A stretch of 17,743 bases of DNA from JAVBPA01 sp031549925 (lineage in GTDB: Bacteria > Bacillota > Clostridia > Oscillospirales > CAG-272). A program made the translations under genes and the position numbers. The stretch is taken from positions 1-17,743 of the forward strand of contig JAVBPA010000047.1 in NCBI GenBank assembly GCA_031549925.1. The letters are read 5' to 3'. The notes under the pieces are model-generated. The model was not told the origin of the DNA. It worked only from the letters and a program-made list of their open reading frames with translations, and did no database searches. Below are positions 6,286 through 14,205 of this stretch, in pieces (positions within the stretch are counted from its first letter, which is position 1; each line of letters begins with the position of its first letter).

Positions 6286-8499
6286 TCAGTTATAATGTTC
6301 GCTTCTTGCTATAACGGTTTCCTGCAAATCGGGGGAAAGGTATACGAAATACTCGCTGAAGCCTCCGATGCGGACGATTAAATTTTTGTACAGTTCCGGA
6401 TTTTTCTGAGCCGCGCGAAGCTGCTCCGTATCGGCTACAGTTATCTGCATTTGCATACCTCCGCGTGCGAAAAAGCTTTTAAGCAGTGTTTTTACCGCAC
6501 CCTTTCCCTCGGGGGAAGAAATAATCGGTTTGTTTATCCTGATATTGAACACAGGAGTTCCGAGAGCGGAAGAGAGAGGCTGCCGCAGAACAGAATTTAT
6601 CAAAGCCGTAGGTCCGTTTACATCATTTGAGCGGTATGCGCCTACAGAATCGTTAAGCGCCTGACCCGAACGGCGTCCGTCAGAGGTAGCCGAAACTCTT
6701 CTTCCCTCTCCGCCGTATGTGTTGAACAAAATAACCGACGGAATAAATTTTCCGCCCTCACCGCGCACCGTTGAATGTTCGCCTAGATATTCCCATGTAA
6801 ATTTCACCGTTTCAATTCCTATATTATTTTCATCTTCCAAATCATTTCCGAATTTCACTGCCGTTTCGAGAATACGCTTAACATCCTCATAGCCGCGGAA
6901 ATCAGACCGCAGAGCCTCCGCAAGCTGTTTCGGAGTTATCAGCTTCTTCTCAAACACACATTCGCCGATAGCGTTTACGCTGTCGATTACCGTGGTAGTT
7001 CCGCTAAAGCTCACGCATGACCAGTTATACAAAGCCCCGCCCGCTTCAAAGGATCTGCGTTTTTCGATACATCCGCGCGTAAACATAGTCCGCATTATCT
7101 GAGGGTCACGTCCTAGCGCGTTTGCTTTCATTCCCGCGCACCAGCCCTCGCATCTTTTGTCGATATGGTATTTTATCTGTAGAAAGAAAGCGGATACAAA
7201 TTCATCCATTGAGGAAAAGTCTACAAAACTTCCTGTTTTCAGACCCTCCTGTTTACCCGTGAGTATATCAATTCCGTCAAATACCGCTAAATTCATAAGC
7301 CATGCGAGATTTATATCGCCGATTAAGCTGTCAACGCAGGAAATCCCGGAAAGCATTGTTTCCGTACAGCCGCCGAACCCGAGCATACAGGCGTCATCTT
7401 TTTTAATATGCGGAAAAACTTCAAGCAGCTTGCCGATATACAAATCGTCATTGTAAAAAGCGGGCTTTCCCGTACCGGAAGCGACCGAATCAAGTGATAA
7501 TTCATATATATCATCAGGCATGTTTTCCGTAACTCGCAGGCAGACATTCGGCCTCCTCTGATGGCAAAGCTTATCGCAGGCTATAATAGCGCGGGTCAGA
7601 GCGTTATAACATTCCCCTCCCTCAGGCGTATAACCTCCTATTTGCATATTCCAGCCGTTAAAAATTTCAAAATAATTCAGCAGGTCGCAGATAAGCACAT
7701 TCGCAAATTCAAAATCGAGCTTACCCGATTCAAGATCGGATTCATAGAGCTTACCGAGCGCGTAATCTATTCTTCCTATGCTGTCGCAGCCGTCGAGCAT
7801 CCACATAAAATTAACGGCGAGCAAACCGGATATAAACGATTTTGCCGGATATAAAAAGCAGCTGTCAAATTCCTTTGAAATAATTCCGAGCTGTTTTTTC
7901 CTATCCCCCTCCGCTTCATTTTCCTCAGCCGTTTTTATAGCGTCCGATATTTTTGCGTGATACGTTTTTATACCGCAGGCGTAATCGGCGAGAGACAGAA
8001 GCAGGTTATAACCCTCCGTATCATTTTCCGCGACGGCAGCCTCCAGCCCTTTTTCGATTTCATCGGTCAAAAAACAAAATCCTTTTTCTATTATCGTATA
8101 AATATCGGGGTTTGAATGGATATAACCGGATCTTCCTCTGAGATATTTCGGAAGTTCAGCCGACATTTCATCGATTTGAGCGGCGTATTGCGGATATTTT
8201 TCTTTTTTAGCCTTTGCTATGTCATGGCGGTATTCAAGACCTCCGCTGTGAAAGATATTGACGCAGGAGGAGAAGGCATGATGTATTCCTCCGCCCTGCG
8301 CGTTGTCGCCGTAGCTTGCCTTACACATATAAAACGGTTCGCAGGGCGCGAGAAATCTGCCCGGCAAAATCCGGACAGGCATGTTCTCGTATATTCTTCT
8401 GTAAGCTAAACCGTACATCCGGGGAAAAGGAAGTGACATACCCTCGTATAAACCGCAGGCACCCCATTCCTCAATTTCATTTAAAATATTTATATCCAT
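6286..8499 (-). CDS. Glycyl radical enzyme of the pyruvate formate-lyase family, substrate unknown
   Basis: A 737-residue glycyl radical enzyme, somewhat shorter than PflB (about 760) or dehydratase-type members (780-850). The radical domain is clear: DGRRSGQALNDSVGAYRS (608 on), then RIGGFSEYFVYLS (710 on), where G713 aligns with the radical Gly of the PFL motif RVSGY. The thiyl Cys is probably C378 in GFGGCTETM, with E380 two residues later. The C-x-E arrangement matches the GCVE motif of eliminase/dehydratase-type members (choline lyase, diol dehydratase, hydroxyproline dehydratase) and not the Cys-Cys of true PFL. So an anaerobic elimination or C-X cleavage in the cytoplasm is inferred; no substrate can be named. 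GGAG lies 11 nt before the ATG. The radical-SAM activating enzyme usually encoded next to such genes is absent from this window, so activation must come from elsewhere. Monocistronic, between a dispersed repeat and the signalling operon. Confidence 0.92.
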   Translation of the reverse strand: MDINILNEIEEWGACGLYEGMSLPFPRMYGLAYRRIYENMPVRILPGRFLAPCEPFYMCKASYGDNAQGGGIHHAFSSCVNIFHSGGLEYRHDIAKAKKEKYPQYAAQIDEMSAELPKYLRGRSGYIHSNPDIYTIIEKGFCFLTDEIEKGLEAAVAENDTEGYNLLLSLADYACGIKTYHAKISDAIKTAEENEAEGDRKKQLGIISKEFDSCFLYPAKSFISGLLAVNFMWMLDGCDSIGRIDYALGKLYESDLESGKLDFEFANVLICDLLNYFEIFNGWNMQIGGYTPEGGECYNALTRAIIACDKLCHQRRPNVCLRVTENMPDDIYELSLDSVASGTGKPAFYNDDLYIGKLLEVFPHIKKDDACMLGFGGCTETMLSGISCVDSLIGDINLAWLMNLAVFDGIDILTGKQEGLKTGSFVDFSSMDEFVSAFFLQIKYHIDKRCEGWCAGMKANALGRDPQIMRTMFTRGCIEKRRSFEAGGALYNWSCVSFSGTTTVIDSVNAIGECVFEKKLITPKQLAEALRSDFRGYEDVKRILETAVKFGNDLEDENNIGIETVKFTWEYLGEHSTVRGEGGKFIPSVILFNTYGGEGRRVSATSDGRRSGQALNDSVGAYRSNDVNGPTALINSVLRQPLSSALGTPVFNIRINKPIISSPEGKGAVKTLLKSFFARGGMQMQITVADTEQLRAAQKNPELYKNLIVRIGGFSEYFVYLSPDLQETVIARSEHYN

Positions 8500-8528
8500 A
8501 TTAACTCAAACTCCATACACAAAATACG

Positions 8529-8556
8529 GGGGCGCGGGGCGCGGGGCGCGGGGCGC
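8529..8556. repeat. Heptanucleotide tandem repeat GGGGCGC x4
   Basis: Four perfect GGGGCGC units (8529-8535, 8536-8542, 8543-8549, 8550-8556) lie at the outer edge of dispersed element copy B, just upstream of the glycyl radical enzyme gene. Copy number of such a tract is likely to vary by slippage. Confidence 0.9.
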
Positions 8557-8673
8557 GAAGGTACGCGGCTTTTTGCGAAAAGCCTGGCAAAAAGCTTGTA
8601 AAAAAAAGTTAATTTCACAAAAGTATTGCGGTTAGTCAACTTGTTGACTTTGCTTTTCTCAAAAGCGACCGCG
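8553..8673 (-). repeat. Dispersed MITE/REP-like element, copy B
   Basis: Read on the minus strand it starts GGTCGCTTTTGAGAAAAGC, continues through CTAACCGCAATACTTTTGTG and AAGCTTTTTGCCAGGC, and ends AAAAAGCCGCGTACCTTCGCG. This is nearly the full consensus shared with copies C and D. Tracts of GGGGAC lie on its left side (8673-8697) and GGGGCGC on its right. It fills most of the 180-bp gap between the LTA-synthase-like gene and the glycyl radical enzyme gene. Confidence 0.9.
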
Positions 8674-8679
8674 TCCCCG

Positions 8680-10563
8680 TCACTGTCCCCGTCCCCGATC
8701 AGTCTCCGCGCCGAAATAATTTGCAAACATAGTTTCCCAGCTTATATCAAACCGTTTCTTTATTTCTGCATTGCGGTTTACAATAAATTCACTGTCCGCG
8801 TAATCTGACGCGCTGTTCCAGTAAACATCGCCGTCGTACCAGGAATAATCGCCGAAAATTACGTATCCTCCGCACTCAGAAAAAGCATCGTCTCCGAAGT
8901 AGTATTTTAATCCCTCCCTAAGTCCGAACATATTTGCTATTGTAGGCAATATATCGGTGCTTGAAGTTACTTTTGTAACTTTTTCGGGAGCTGTATCGGA
9001 TGAATATATAAAAAAAGGAGTGCTTTGAATCAAATTTAAGTCGAAAACGTTTTTCTGCTCCATAATCAAATTGTTATTGAGAACATAGTAATCATAATGG
9101 TCGGAATAAAATATCAAAACCGTGTCATCAAGCCTGCCGTCTGATTTGAGTCTGTCAAACAATCCCCCGATAAAAACATCTGTTTCATACGCTCCGGATA
9201 GTGCGAGAGCTATCATTTCATCAGTGCCAGCGGGAAGCATTGCCTGTGTTTTTTCTTTCCGAGCAGCTGCCACATCCGAATTGGCATAAGGTCCGTGCGC
9301 CGAATATGTAATAATAAACGACAAAAACTTCTCACTGTCCGAAACCATTTTATCATAAGCGGAAAGCATTTCGGAATCATAGTTTAAGTATTTCATCCCC
9401 ATATCATAGCCGTCATGGTATTCGCCGTATCCCCAGTTTTTATGGATATCTTCCCTGTTATAAACTTCTCCTATACTCCGGTGGAAGCTTTTTGCAGTGT
9501 ATCCTTTCCCTCGAAGAAGATTGGCAAAGGAATACGGATAAGCGTTGCGTATAAATATATTAGTGGAATATCCCGAAAAGGGCGAAACTATTCCGGTGTT
9601 AACTATATTTTCGGTGTTAAAGGTTCCGGCGTCGATATACATCGGAGCCCAGTGGTTTATAAAATCAATGCTTGACTGCTTTATTTTATATAATTCAGGC
9701 ATAAAATCTTCGGTTATCATCCAGGTATCTATCGCTTCAAGCTGTATCATTATAATATTTTTGCCTTCGAATATACCTGTTTTATCGTTTTCTCCCCCGA
9801 TTATACGAGAATTGTAATATGTATCAAGTTCTTCTATTTTATCAGCGTTTGTCAGGGTGTCAAAAAAATTATAAAGTCCGGACGACATACAAAAATCCCG
9901 GAACGAATACTGATACAATCCCGTAAGCATCAGACATCGGCGGGTATCGGTAAAATTTTCATATAGCGCGCTGTTGCGTTCGTAGTTGTTGTAGCTTATT
10001 GTCGATTTTTCACCAAGCCATAAGATTTTTGTGGAAAAGACGAGTAAAATCCCGAAAACAAACATAGAAAGCGAAGTTATCACGCGTATTTTTCCATATG
10101 TTTCACGTGGAACAATTACAGCAGCGAATATCATTGCGCAAATGCCGAACAAAACCGAAGCTATGACAATTTTCCGTATTATCAGATATTCCGTATCAAA
10201 AAACGACGCTCCGTCTCCGATAAAATTTATTGCTGAAAACGAAAAAAATTTATTGAATACGCGTGCCATAATACAGTGTGTCAAGGCAAAAGCGGAATAG
10301 GAGAGCATGATGAAGATCAGGTATATTCGTTTTGCGACACCGGGAAGAATCCATGCAACGGCGGTTAAGATAAAACACCATGCGAAGGTGAACAGCATAG
10401 GTATTTTATCAAAAAGAAATGTAATCCCATAGTCACTGTAAGCGTAACGCAGAATTATATCAAGCTGGAATAAGCTTATAAAACAGATTATCAGATATCC
10501 GTATTTTTTTAGAAAATAAAATATTTTTTTTAATTTAGAATCCTTTTCTTTTGGTAAATCCAA
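8680..10563 (-). CDS. LTA-synthase-like membrane sulfatase-superfamily phosphotransferase
   Basis: A 627-residue protein with five or so N-terminal membrane segments (to about residue 180) and an extracytoplasmic alkaline-phosphatase/sulfatase-type domain, the layout of lipoteichoic acid synthase LtaS. Residues matching the LtaS active site are all present (numbered from the TTG): E276 in IIMIQLEAID (LtaS E255), T314 in DAGTFNTEN (nucleophile T300), R370 in YNRED (R356), H423 in SAHGPY (H416) and D488-H489 in YSDHYD (D475-H476). It probably transfers glycerol-phosphate or a similar group to a surface glycolipid or glycan. I favour TTG at 10563, with GAGGTG 4 nt upstream. The ATG at 10608 has no ribosome site, and its first residues (MIEKSTKTWKW) are read from a repeat. 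At the C-terminus the last residues, DRGRGQ, and the stop come from a GGGGAC repeat tract, so the natural end may have been altered. Substrate uncertain. Confidence 0.88.
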   Translation of the reverse strand: MDLPKEKDSKLKKIFYFLKKYGYLIICFISLFQLDIILRYAYSDYGITFLFDKIPMLFTFAWCFILTAVAWILPGVAKRIYLIFIMLSYSAFALTHCIMARVFNKFFSFSAINFIGDGASFFDTEYLIIRKIVIASVLFGICAMIFAAVIVPRETYGKIRVITSLSMFVFGILLVFSTKILWLGEKSTISYNNYERNSALYENFTDTRRCLMLTGLYQYSFRDFCMSSGLYNFFDTLTNADKIEELDTYYNSRIIGGENDKTGIFEGKNIIMIQLEAIDTWMITEDFMPELYKIKQSSIDFINHWAPMYIDAGTFNTENIVNTGIVSPFSGYSTNIFIRNAYPYSFANLLRGKGYTAKSFHRSIGEVYNREDIHKNWGYGEYHDGYDMGMKYLNYDSEMLSAYDKMVSDSEKFLSFIITYSAHGPYANSDVAAARKEKTQAMLPAGTDEMIALALSGAYETDVFIGGLFDRLKSDGRLDDTVLIFYSDHYDYYVLNNNLIMEQKNVFDLNLIQSTPFFIYSSDTAPEKVTKVTSSTDILPTIANMFGLREGLKYYFGDDAFSECGGYVIFGDYSWYDGDVYWNSASDYADSEFIVNRNAEIKKRFDISWETMFANYFGAETDRGRGQ

Positions 10564-10574
10564 ATAACACCTCG

Positions 10575-10800
10575 ACCATTTCCATGTTTTGGTTGATTTT
10601 TCAATCATGTTTTGGTTACTTTTTTAAAACGACACAGGAGTTTTAATTCACCCGTAGGGAACGACCCCCGTGTCGTTCCGTGTCCATTTCCATGTTTGGT
10701 TACTTTTTCAATCATGTTTTGTTTACTTTTTCAAAAAGTAACACGCATCCCAGTACCCCGTGTCCAATTCCGTGTTTTGGTTGCTTTTTCAAAAAGTAAC
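10575..10800. repeat. Intergenic repeat cluster with three palindromic units
   Basis: Three diverged copies of a unit (CCATGTTTTGGTTACTTTTTC type) lie at about 10577-10625, 10682-10742 and 10760-10800. The last two end in near-perfect hairpins: TTACTTTTT-C-AAAAAGTAA (10723-10741) and GTTGCTTTTT-C-AAAAAGTAAC (10780-10800, one mismatch). Between the first two lies the palindrome GGAACGAC-6 nt-GTCGTTCC (10658-10679), the reverse counterpart of 136-157. The cluster fills the whole gap between the LTA-synthase-like gene and the GH43 gene and runs into the ends of both. No separate promoter was identified here. Confidence 0.85.
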
Positions 10801-11850
10801 TTCGTCTTTATACTCCAAAATAACCCGATCTCCTTCAAATTTCAAGGGAAGCCAAAGATATTCGGCATTACACAAATTATATTCAGAAATCTCACCTAAC
10901 CGGATTCCTCCGTCGTCGGGCAGATTATTACGGTCAGGAGAAAAACCTCTGATAAAATTGTTATGCACCAAAGGACTCAAGCCGAGGTCATAATCAACGA
11001 GCCATCTGTCGGCTATCGCAATATACAAATCCTGTTTATGCGGATGACGGAAAACCGAGCTGATTTGCGAACCGAAAGTTGTGCGCGTCACATCGCCGAT
11101 ACTCGGATCTCCCAAAACTTCCCACTCACCGTGAAAAAGCCTTGATACAGCGCTTTCCGTAGCATTCGGGAAAAATCCGGTCGTCCCGGATGTCAGGAGA
11201 TATTTTAATCCGTGACGGGTAAAAAACGCGGGTGCTTCACGCGTAAAAGGCGGGTACAGATACGGAAAATGGCTTGTGTAATACCCTGTAACTCCTGTAT
11301 AATCGTCAGTTAAATCGGCGCAGATAAGCTCCGTGTGAACTCTTTCAAAATAAATATAGGCTTTGCCGTCGCTGGGATTTACGTATAAATCAAAATCTCC
11401 GCTGTTCATTGAACACGGATGAAACGTTTTTATAAGCTCATAAGGACCGGTTATTTTCGGCGAAACCGCAACTCCGTAGTATTGGCATCCCGAATCCGCA
11501 ATATTTTCGCTGCTTCCCATAAGCTTGATCCACATGACATACAATTTTGTTTTTTCGTTGTATATAATATGCGGGCGTTCCGCTATACGGGTTTGATGAA
11601 GCGGATTTTTCGGATCATCTGACGGATACAATACAATACCTTCATCTGTCCAGTTATATAAATCGTCGGATGAATACATTTTTACGCCGTTGTGACGGAT
11701 TGCGCAGTAAGAACTGGTTGTAAATTCTTTGTTTTCGCCGTACCACCAAAACTTTCCGCCGTCAAAGAGAACCGAACCGCCGTGCGTTTGAATACGGTTT
11801 CCGTTTGTGTCGAGAAACGGCTTGCCGTTTTTTATTGAGGTGTTTGCCAT
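10789..11850 (-). CDS. Glycoside hydrolase family 43, exo-beta-1,3-galactanase-like
   Basis: A 353-residue single-domain five-bladed propeller enzyme without a signal peptide, so probably cytoplasmic and acting on imported oligosaccharides. The motifs follow the GH43 galactanase-like group (subfamily 24): THGGSVLFDGGKFWWYGENK (22-41), KMYSSDDLYNW (57-67), ERPHIIYNEKT (91-101), GDFDLYVNPSDGKAYIYF (151-168), REAPAFF with the likely acid E205, and TTFGSQISSV with Q262. In that group a Gln at this place serves instead of the usual Asp base, and the same pattern is seen here. Substrate inferred as beta-1,3-linked galactose; other galactosides are possible. AAAGGA lies 11 nt before the ATG. Oddity: the final codons GTT-ACT-TTT and the TGA stop are part of the repeat palindrome at 10780-10800, so the original C-terminus may have been replaced. 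Confidence 0.88.
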   Translation of the reverse strand: MANTSIKNGKPFLDTNGNRIQTHGGSVLFDGGKFWWYGENKEFTTSSYCAIRHNGVKMYSSDDLYNWTDEGIVLYPSDDPKNPLHQTRIAERPHIIYNEKTKLYVMWIKLMGSSENIADSGCQYYGVAVSPKITGPYELIKTFHPCSMNSGDFDLYVNPSDGKAYIYFERVHTELICADLTDDYTGVTGYYTSHFPYLYPPFTREAPAFFTRHGLKYLLTSGTTGFFPNATESAVSRLFHGEWEVLGDPSIGDVTRTTFGSQISSVFRHPHKQDLYIAIADRWLVDYDLGLSPLVHNNFIRGFSPDRNNLPDDGGIRLGEISEYNLCNAEYLWLPLKFEGDRVILEYKDEVTF

Positions 11851-11895
11851 ATTATTTGAAATCCTTTCTTATTGGACGCGGGGAACAGGAAGTGC

Positions 11896-12010
11896 ACGGT
11901 CGCTTTTGAGAAAAGCAAAGTCAAAAAGTTTACTAACCGCAAAACTTTTGTGAAAGGTTTTTTGCCAGGCTTTCGCAGAAAAGCCGCTTTTATTGTAAAA
12001 AAGCGACCGT
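11896..12010 (+). repeat. Dispersed MITE/REP-like element, copy C, with 12-bp terminal inverted repeats
   Basis: This copy is bounded by a perfect 12-bp inverted repeat, ACGGTCGCTTTT (11896-11907) and AAAAGCGACCGT (11999-12010), and flanked by GGGGAA on the left and TTCCCC on the right. The interior reads GAGAAAAGCAAAGTC, CTAACCGCAAAACTTTTGTG and TTTTTTGCCAGGC, as in the other copies. It carries no gene. It lies between the GH43 start and the PPK2 stop, about 45 bp upstream of the former. Confidence 0.9.
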
Positions 12011-12032
12011 TCCCCTCCCCCCACGCGCCCTC

Positions 12033-13547
12033 TTATATCGAACCTACAATATGATCGATAACAGAGGTTAAAGCTTTAACCCGGGCGTATTTTTTATCAT
12101 TGCCCTCTATTATAACCCAAGGGGCAAACGATGTATTGGTATAGCGGAGCATATCGTCAACCGCCGTTTCGTACAGTTCCCATTTATTGCGGTTACGCCA
12201 GTCCTCATCGGTTATTTTCCACTGCTTTTGAGGTGTATTCTGTCTTTCTGTAAAACGCCGCAGCTGTTCGTTTGCGTCAATATGAATCCATAGCTTGATG
12301 ATAATAGCTCCCCAGTTTCTAAGGGTCAGTTCAAAGCGGTTCATTTCATCAAAAGCACGCTTCCACTGCTCCTCCGTGCAAAAGCCCTCGATTCGTTCGA
12401 CCATCACCCTGCCGTACCATGAGCGGTCATAAATCGCAATATGTCCGTCCTTGGGAAGAGAGTTCCAAAACCTCCACATATAATGGCGGTAAAGTTCGGG
12501 CGGAGTCGGCGCGCCGACGGGTATAACTTCATATCCGCGCGGGTCGAGACCGTCAGTGAGCCTCTTTATATTACCGCCCTTTCCGGCGGCATCCCAGCCT
12601 TCATAGACGATTATCAGCGGTATCTTCTTCTGATAAAGAAGATTATGGAGTTCAAAAAGCCTGCGCTGTGCGCTGTCGAGCTTTTGGGAATAAACTTCGT
12701 CTTCAAGCTTTACGCAAAGGTTTACCTGATTCAGTTTCTTTTGCGGCATGACAGGTATTTTCGGATTAATACGTACCTCACCCGCAGTTTTTATTTTTTC
12801 ACGCAGGAGCGCAGCTTTGAACGTTTCTTCGGTTATCCTGCAAATCTCGAAAACCGCGCGTTTTTTAGAACAAGCATCAACTTCGTGCCACGGAGCATAA
12901 TTTTTACCGGTTTTTTGTATCATCGTTTCAAAAGCGTTTTTGTATTCGCTGTACATCCGGTGATGACGCCAGTCATTTTCGGTAACTCTCCAGCGTGTAG
13001 AGGGATTAAGCTCGAGTTTTTCAAAGCGTTTTTTTTGTTCCTTTTTGGAAATTTTCAAAAAGAATTTCAGTATAACATAGCCGTCGTCGGCAAGCTGCTC
13101 CTCAAAATCCAGTATATCGTCAAACCTGTGTTCGGTTTCAAGGTTCGATATACCGTCCTCTACAAAGGAGATTGAAACATCGCGGTACCAGCTCCGGTCA
13201 AATATCGATATCTGTCCGTACTGAGGTATTTTTGTCCAGTATCTTTTCATCGGAGGATAACGCTTTTCGTCGGATGTATACGCGCCTGTAGTGTAAACCT
13301 TGAAGCCTCTCGGGTCAAGCTCCGATATCAGCTTGCTGATTATGTAACCTTTCCCCGAAGCTCCCCAGCCCTCAAAAAGAATAATTACCGGAATATTCGC
13401 AGCTTTTATTTTCTGCTGAAGCTCCCCCAGCTCCTCCTGCGCTTTTTTTATAAGGGATTTTAAATCTGTATCCTCATCACCCCCGCCGTTTTCCGGTATA
13501 TTTTCCTCATCTTTTTCTAAATCGGTAATATCATCGTCTTTTTTCAT
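12033..13547 (-). CDS. Two-domain polyphosphate kinase 2 (class II PPK2-like)
   Basis: A 504-residue cytoplasmic enzyme of two tandem PPK2 domains, the length and layout of class II PPK2 / polyphosphate:AMP phosphotransferase (about 475-500 aa), which use polyphosphate to phosphorylate nucleotides. Domain 1 has Walker A GWGASGKG (60-67) and Walker B FDRSW (116-120); domain 2 has Walker A GWDAAGKG (317-324) and Walker B YDRSWYGRVMVERIEG (373 on). Both P-loops look intact, and domain 2 follows the PPK2 consensus more closely. An acidic 30-residue N-terminal extension precedes domain 1. A GGGGA site lies 7 nt before the ATG. It is the last gene of a probable operon, 47 nt after the GNAT gene. 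AMP versus nucleoside diphosphate as acceptor cannot be decided with certainty; the two-domain form favours AMP. Confidence 0.92.
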   Translation of the reverse strand: MKKDDDITDLEKDEENIPENGGGDEDTDLKSLIKKAQEELGELQQKIKAANIPVIILFEGWGASGKGYIISKLISELDPRGFKVYTTGAYTSDEKRYPPMKRYWTKIPQYGQISIFDRSWYRDVSISFVEDGISNLETEHRFDDILDFEEQLADDGYVILKFFLKISKKEQKKRFEKLELNPSTRWRVTENDWRHHRMYSEYKNAFETMIQKTGKNYAPWHEVDACSKKRAVFEICRITEETFKAALLREKIKTAGEVRINPKIPVMPQKKLNQVNLCVKLEDEVYSQKLDSAQRRLFELHNLLYQKKIPLIIVYEGWDAAGKGGNIKRLTDGLDPRGYEVIPVGAPTPPELYRHYMWRFWNSLPKDGHIAIYDRSWYGRVMVERIEGFCTEEQWKRAFDEMNRFELTLRNWGAIIIKLWIHIDANEQLRRFTERQNTPQKQWKITDEDWRNRNKWELYETAVDDMLRYTNTSFAPWVIIEGNDKKYARVKALTSVIDHIVGSI

Positions 13548-13594
13548 AAAATTATCCCCGCCAATCTTTTTTTAGGTAAAATAGATTTGCTGTT

Positions 13595-14167
13595 TTATGT
13601 CCGGTAAATTCCGTCAATAATTTCACGGGCTTTATCCAAATATAAAACCTCATCGCCCTTCATGTCAAAGGGCTGCATTACAAAACCGTTCTTTTCATAA
13701 ATTCGGACTGCCCGGTGCGATTCTGTCTGTGTATGGAGCCATATTTCGCATTTACCGTAAACCGAGCACAAGGTTCGGACGGAAGCGGCTATCAAAGCTT
13801 TGCCTAACCCCAGCCCCTGATACTCCGGTTTTACGGCAACCCAATAAATTACGGGAAACAAAACGCCGTTATGCACTTCTTTCCAGGCGGTTGCGGTTCC
13901 GGCGAGCTTCCCCTCCGGTGTGCGCGCAAAATGGCAGCGGCTGTACAGCATTTCACGGTAAGGGAAATAGAATTTCCGAAACCATTCCAAAGCGTCCGTT
14001 TCGTTTTCAAATTCAAGCACCGATTTTTCTATTTCCGCCCATGAATACTCATCCCCGTCACGGTAATTGACTATCGAAAACCCGCTTTTCAATAAAGGCG
14101 GTTCCGGAGGGTCAAGGGGAGGGCGTTTCATATAAATATCAATATGGTTTACGCTTTTATCCAGCAT
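13595..14167 (-). CDS. GNAT family N-acetyltransferase
   Basis: A 190-residue acetyltransferase. The acetyl-CoA-binding motif is VKPEYQGLGLGKAL (112-125), fitting the GNAT pattern Q/RxxGxG/A. The following strand and helix read CEIWLHTQTESHRAVRIYEKNGF (140-162), the usual C-terminal half of the fold. The N-terminus is Pro-rich (PPLDPPEPPLL). No good ribosome site precedes either the ATG at 14167 or the in-frame ATG at 14131; I keep the longer form, with translation perhaps coupled to the upstream gene 38 nt away. It sits between the HPr-like gene and PPK2 on one strand. Substrate unknown. Confidence 0.88.
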   Translation of the reverse strand: MLDKSVNHIDIYMKRPPLDPPEPPLLKSGFSIVNYRDGDEYSWAEIEKSVLEFENETDALEWFRKFYFPYREMLYSRCHFARTPEGKLAGTATAWKEVHNGVLFPVIYWVAVKPEYQGLGLGKALIAASVRTLCSVYGKCEIWLHTQTESHRAVRIYEKNGFVMQPFDMKGDEVLYLDKAREIIDGIYRT

Positions 14168-14205
14168 AATATGATTTTATTGAAGATGCAGGTTGATAGC
14201 TAATA

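Noticed and set aside
12441..13175. Plus-strand frame of 244 codons across the PPK2 gene
   Set aside because: It is a shadow of a well-supported two-domain PPK2 on the other strand.
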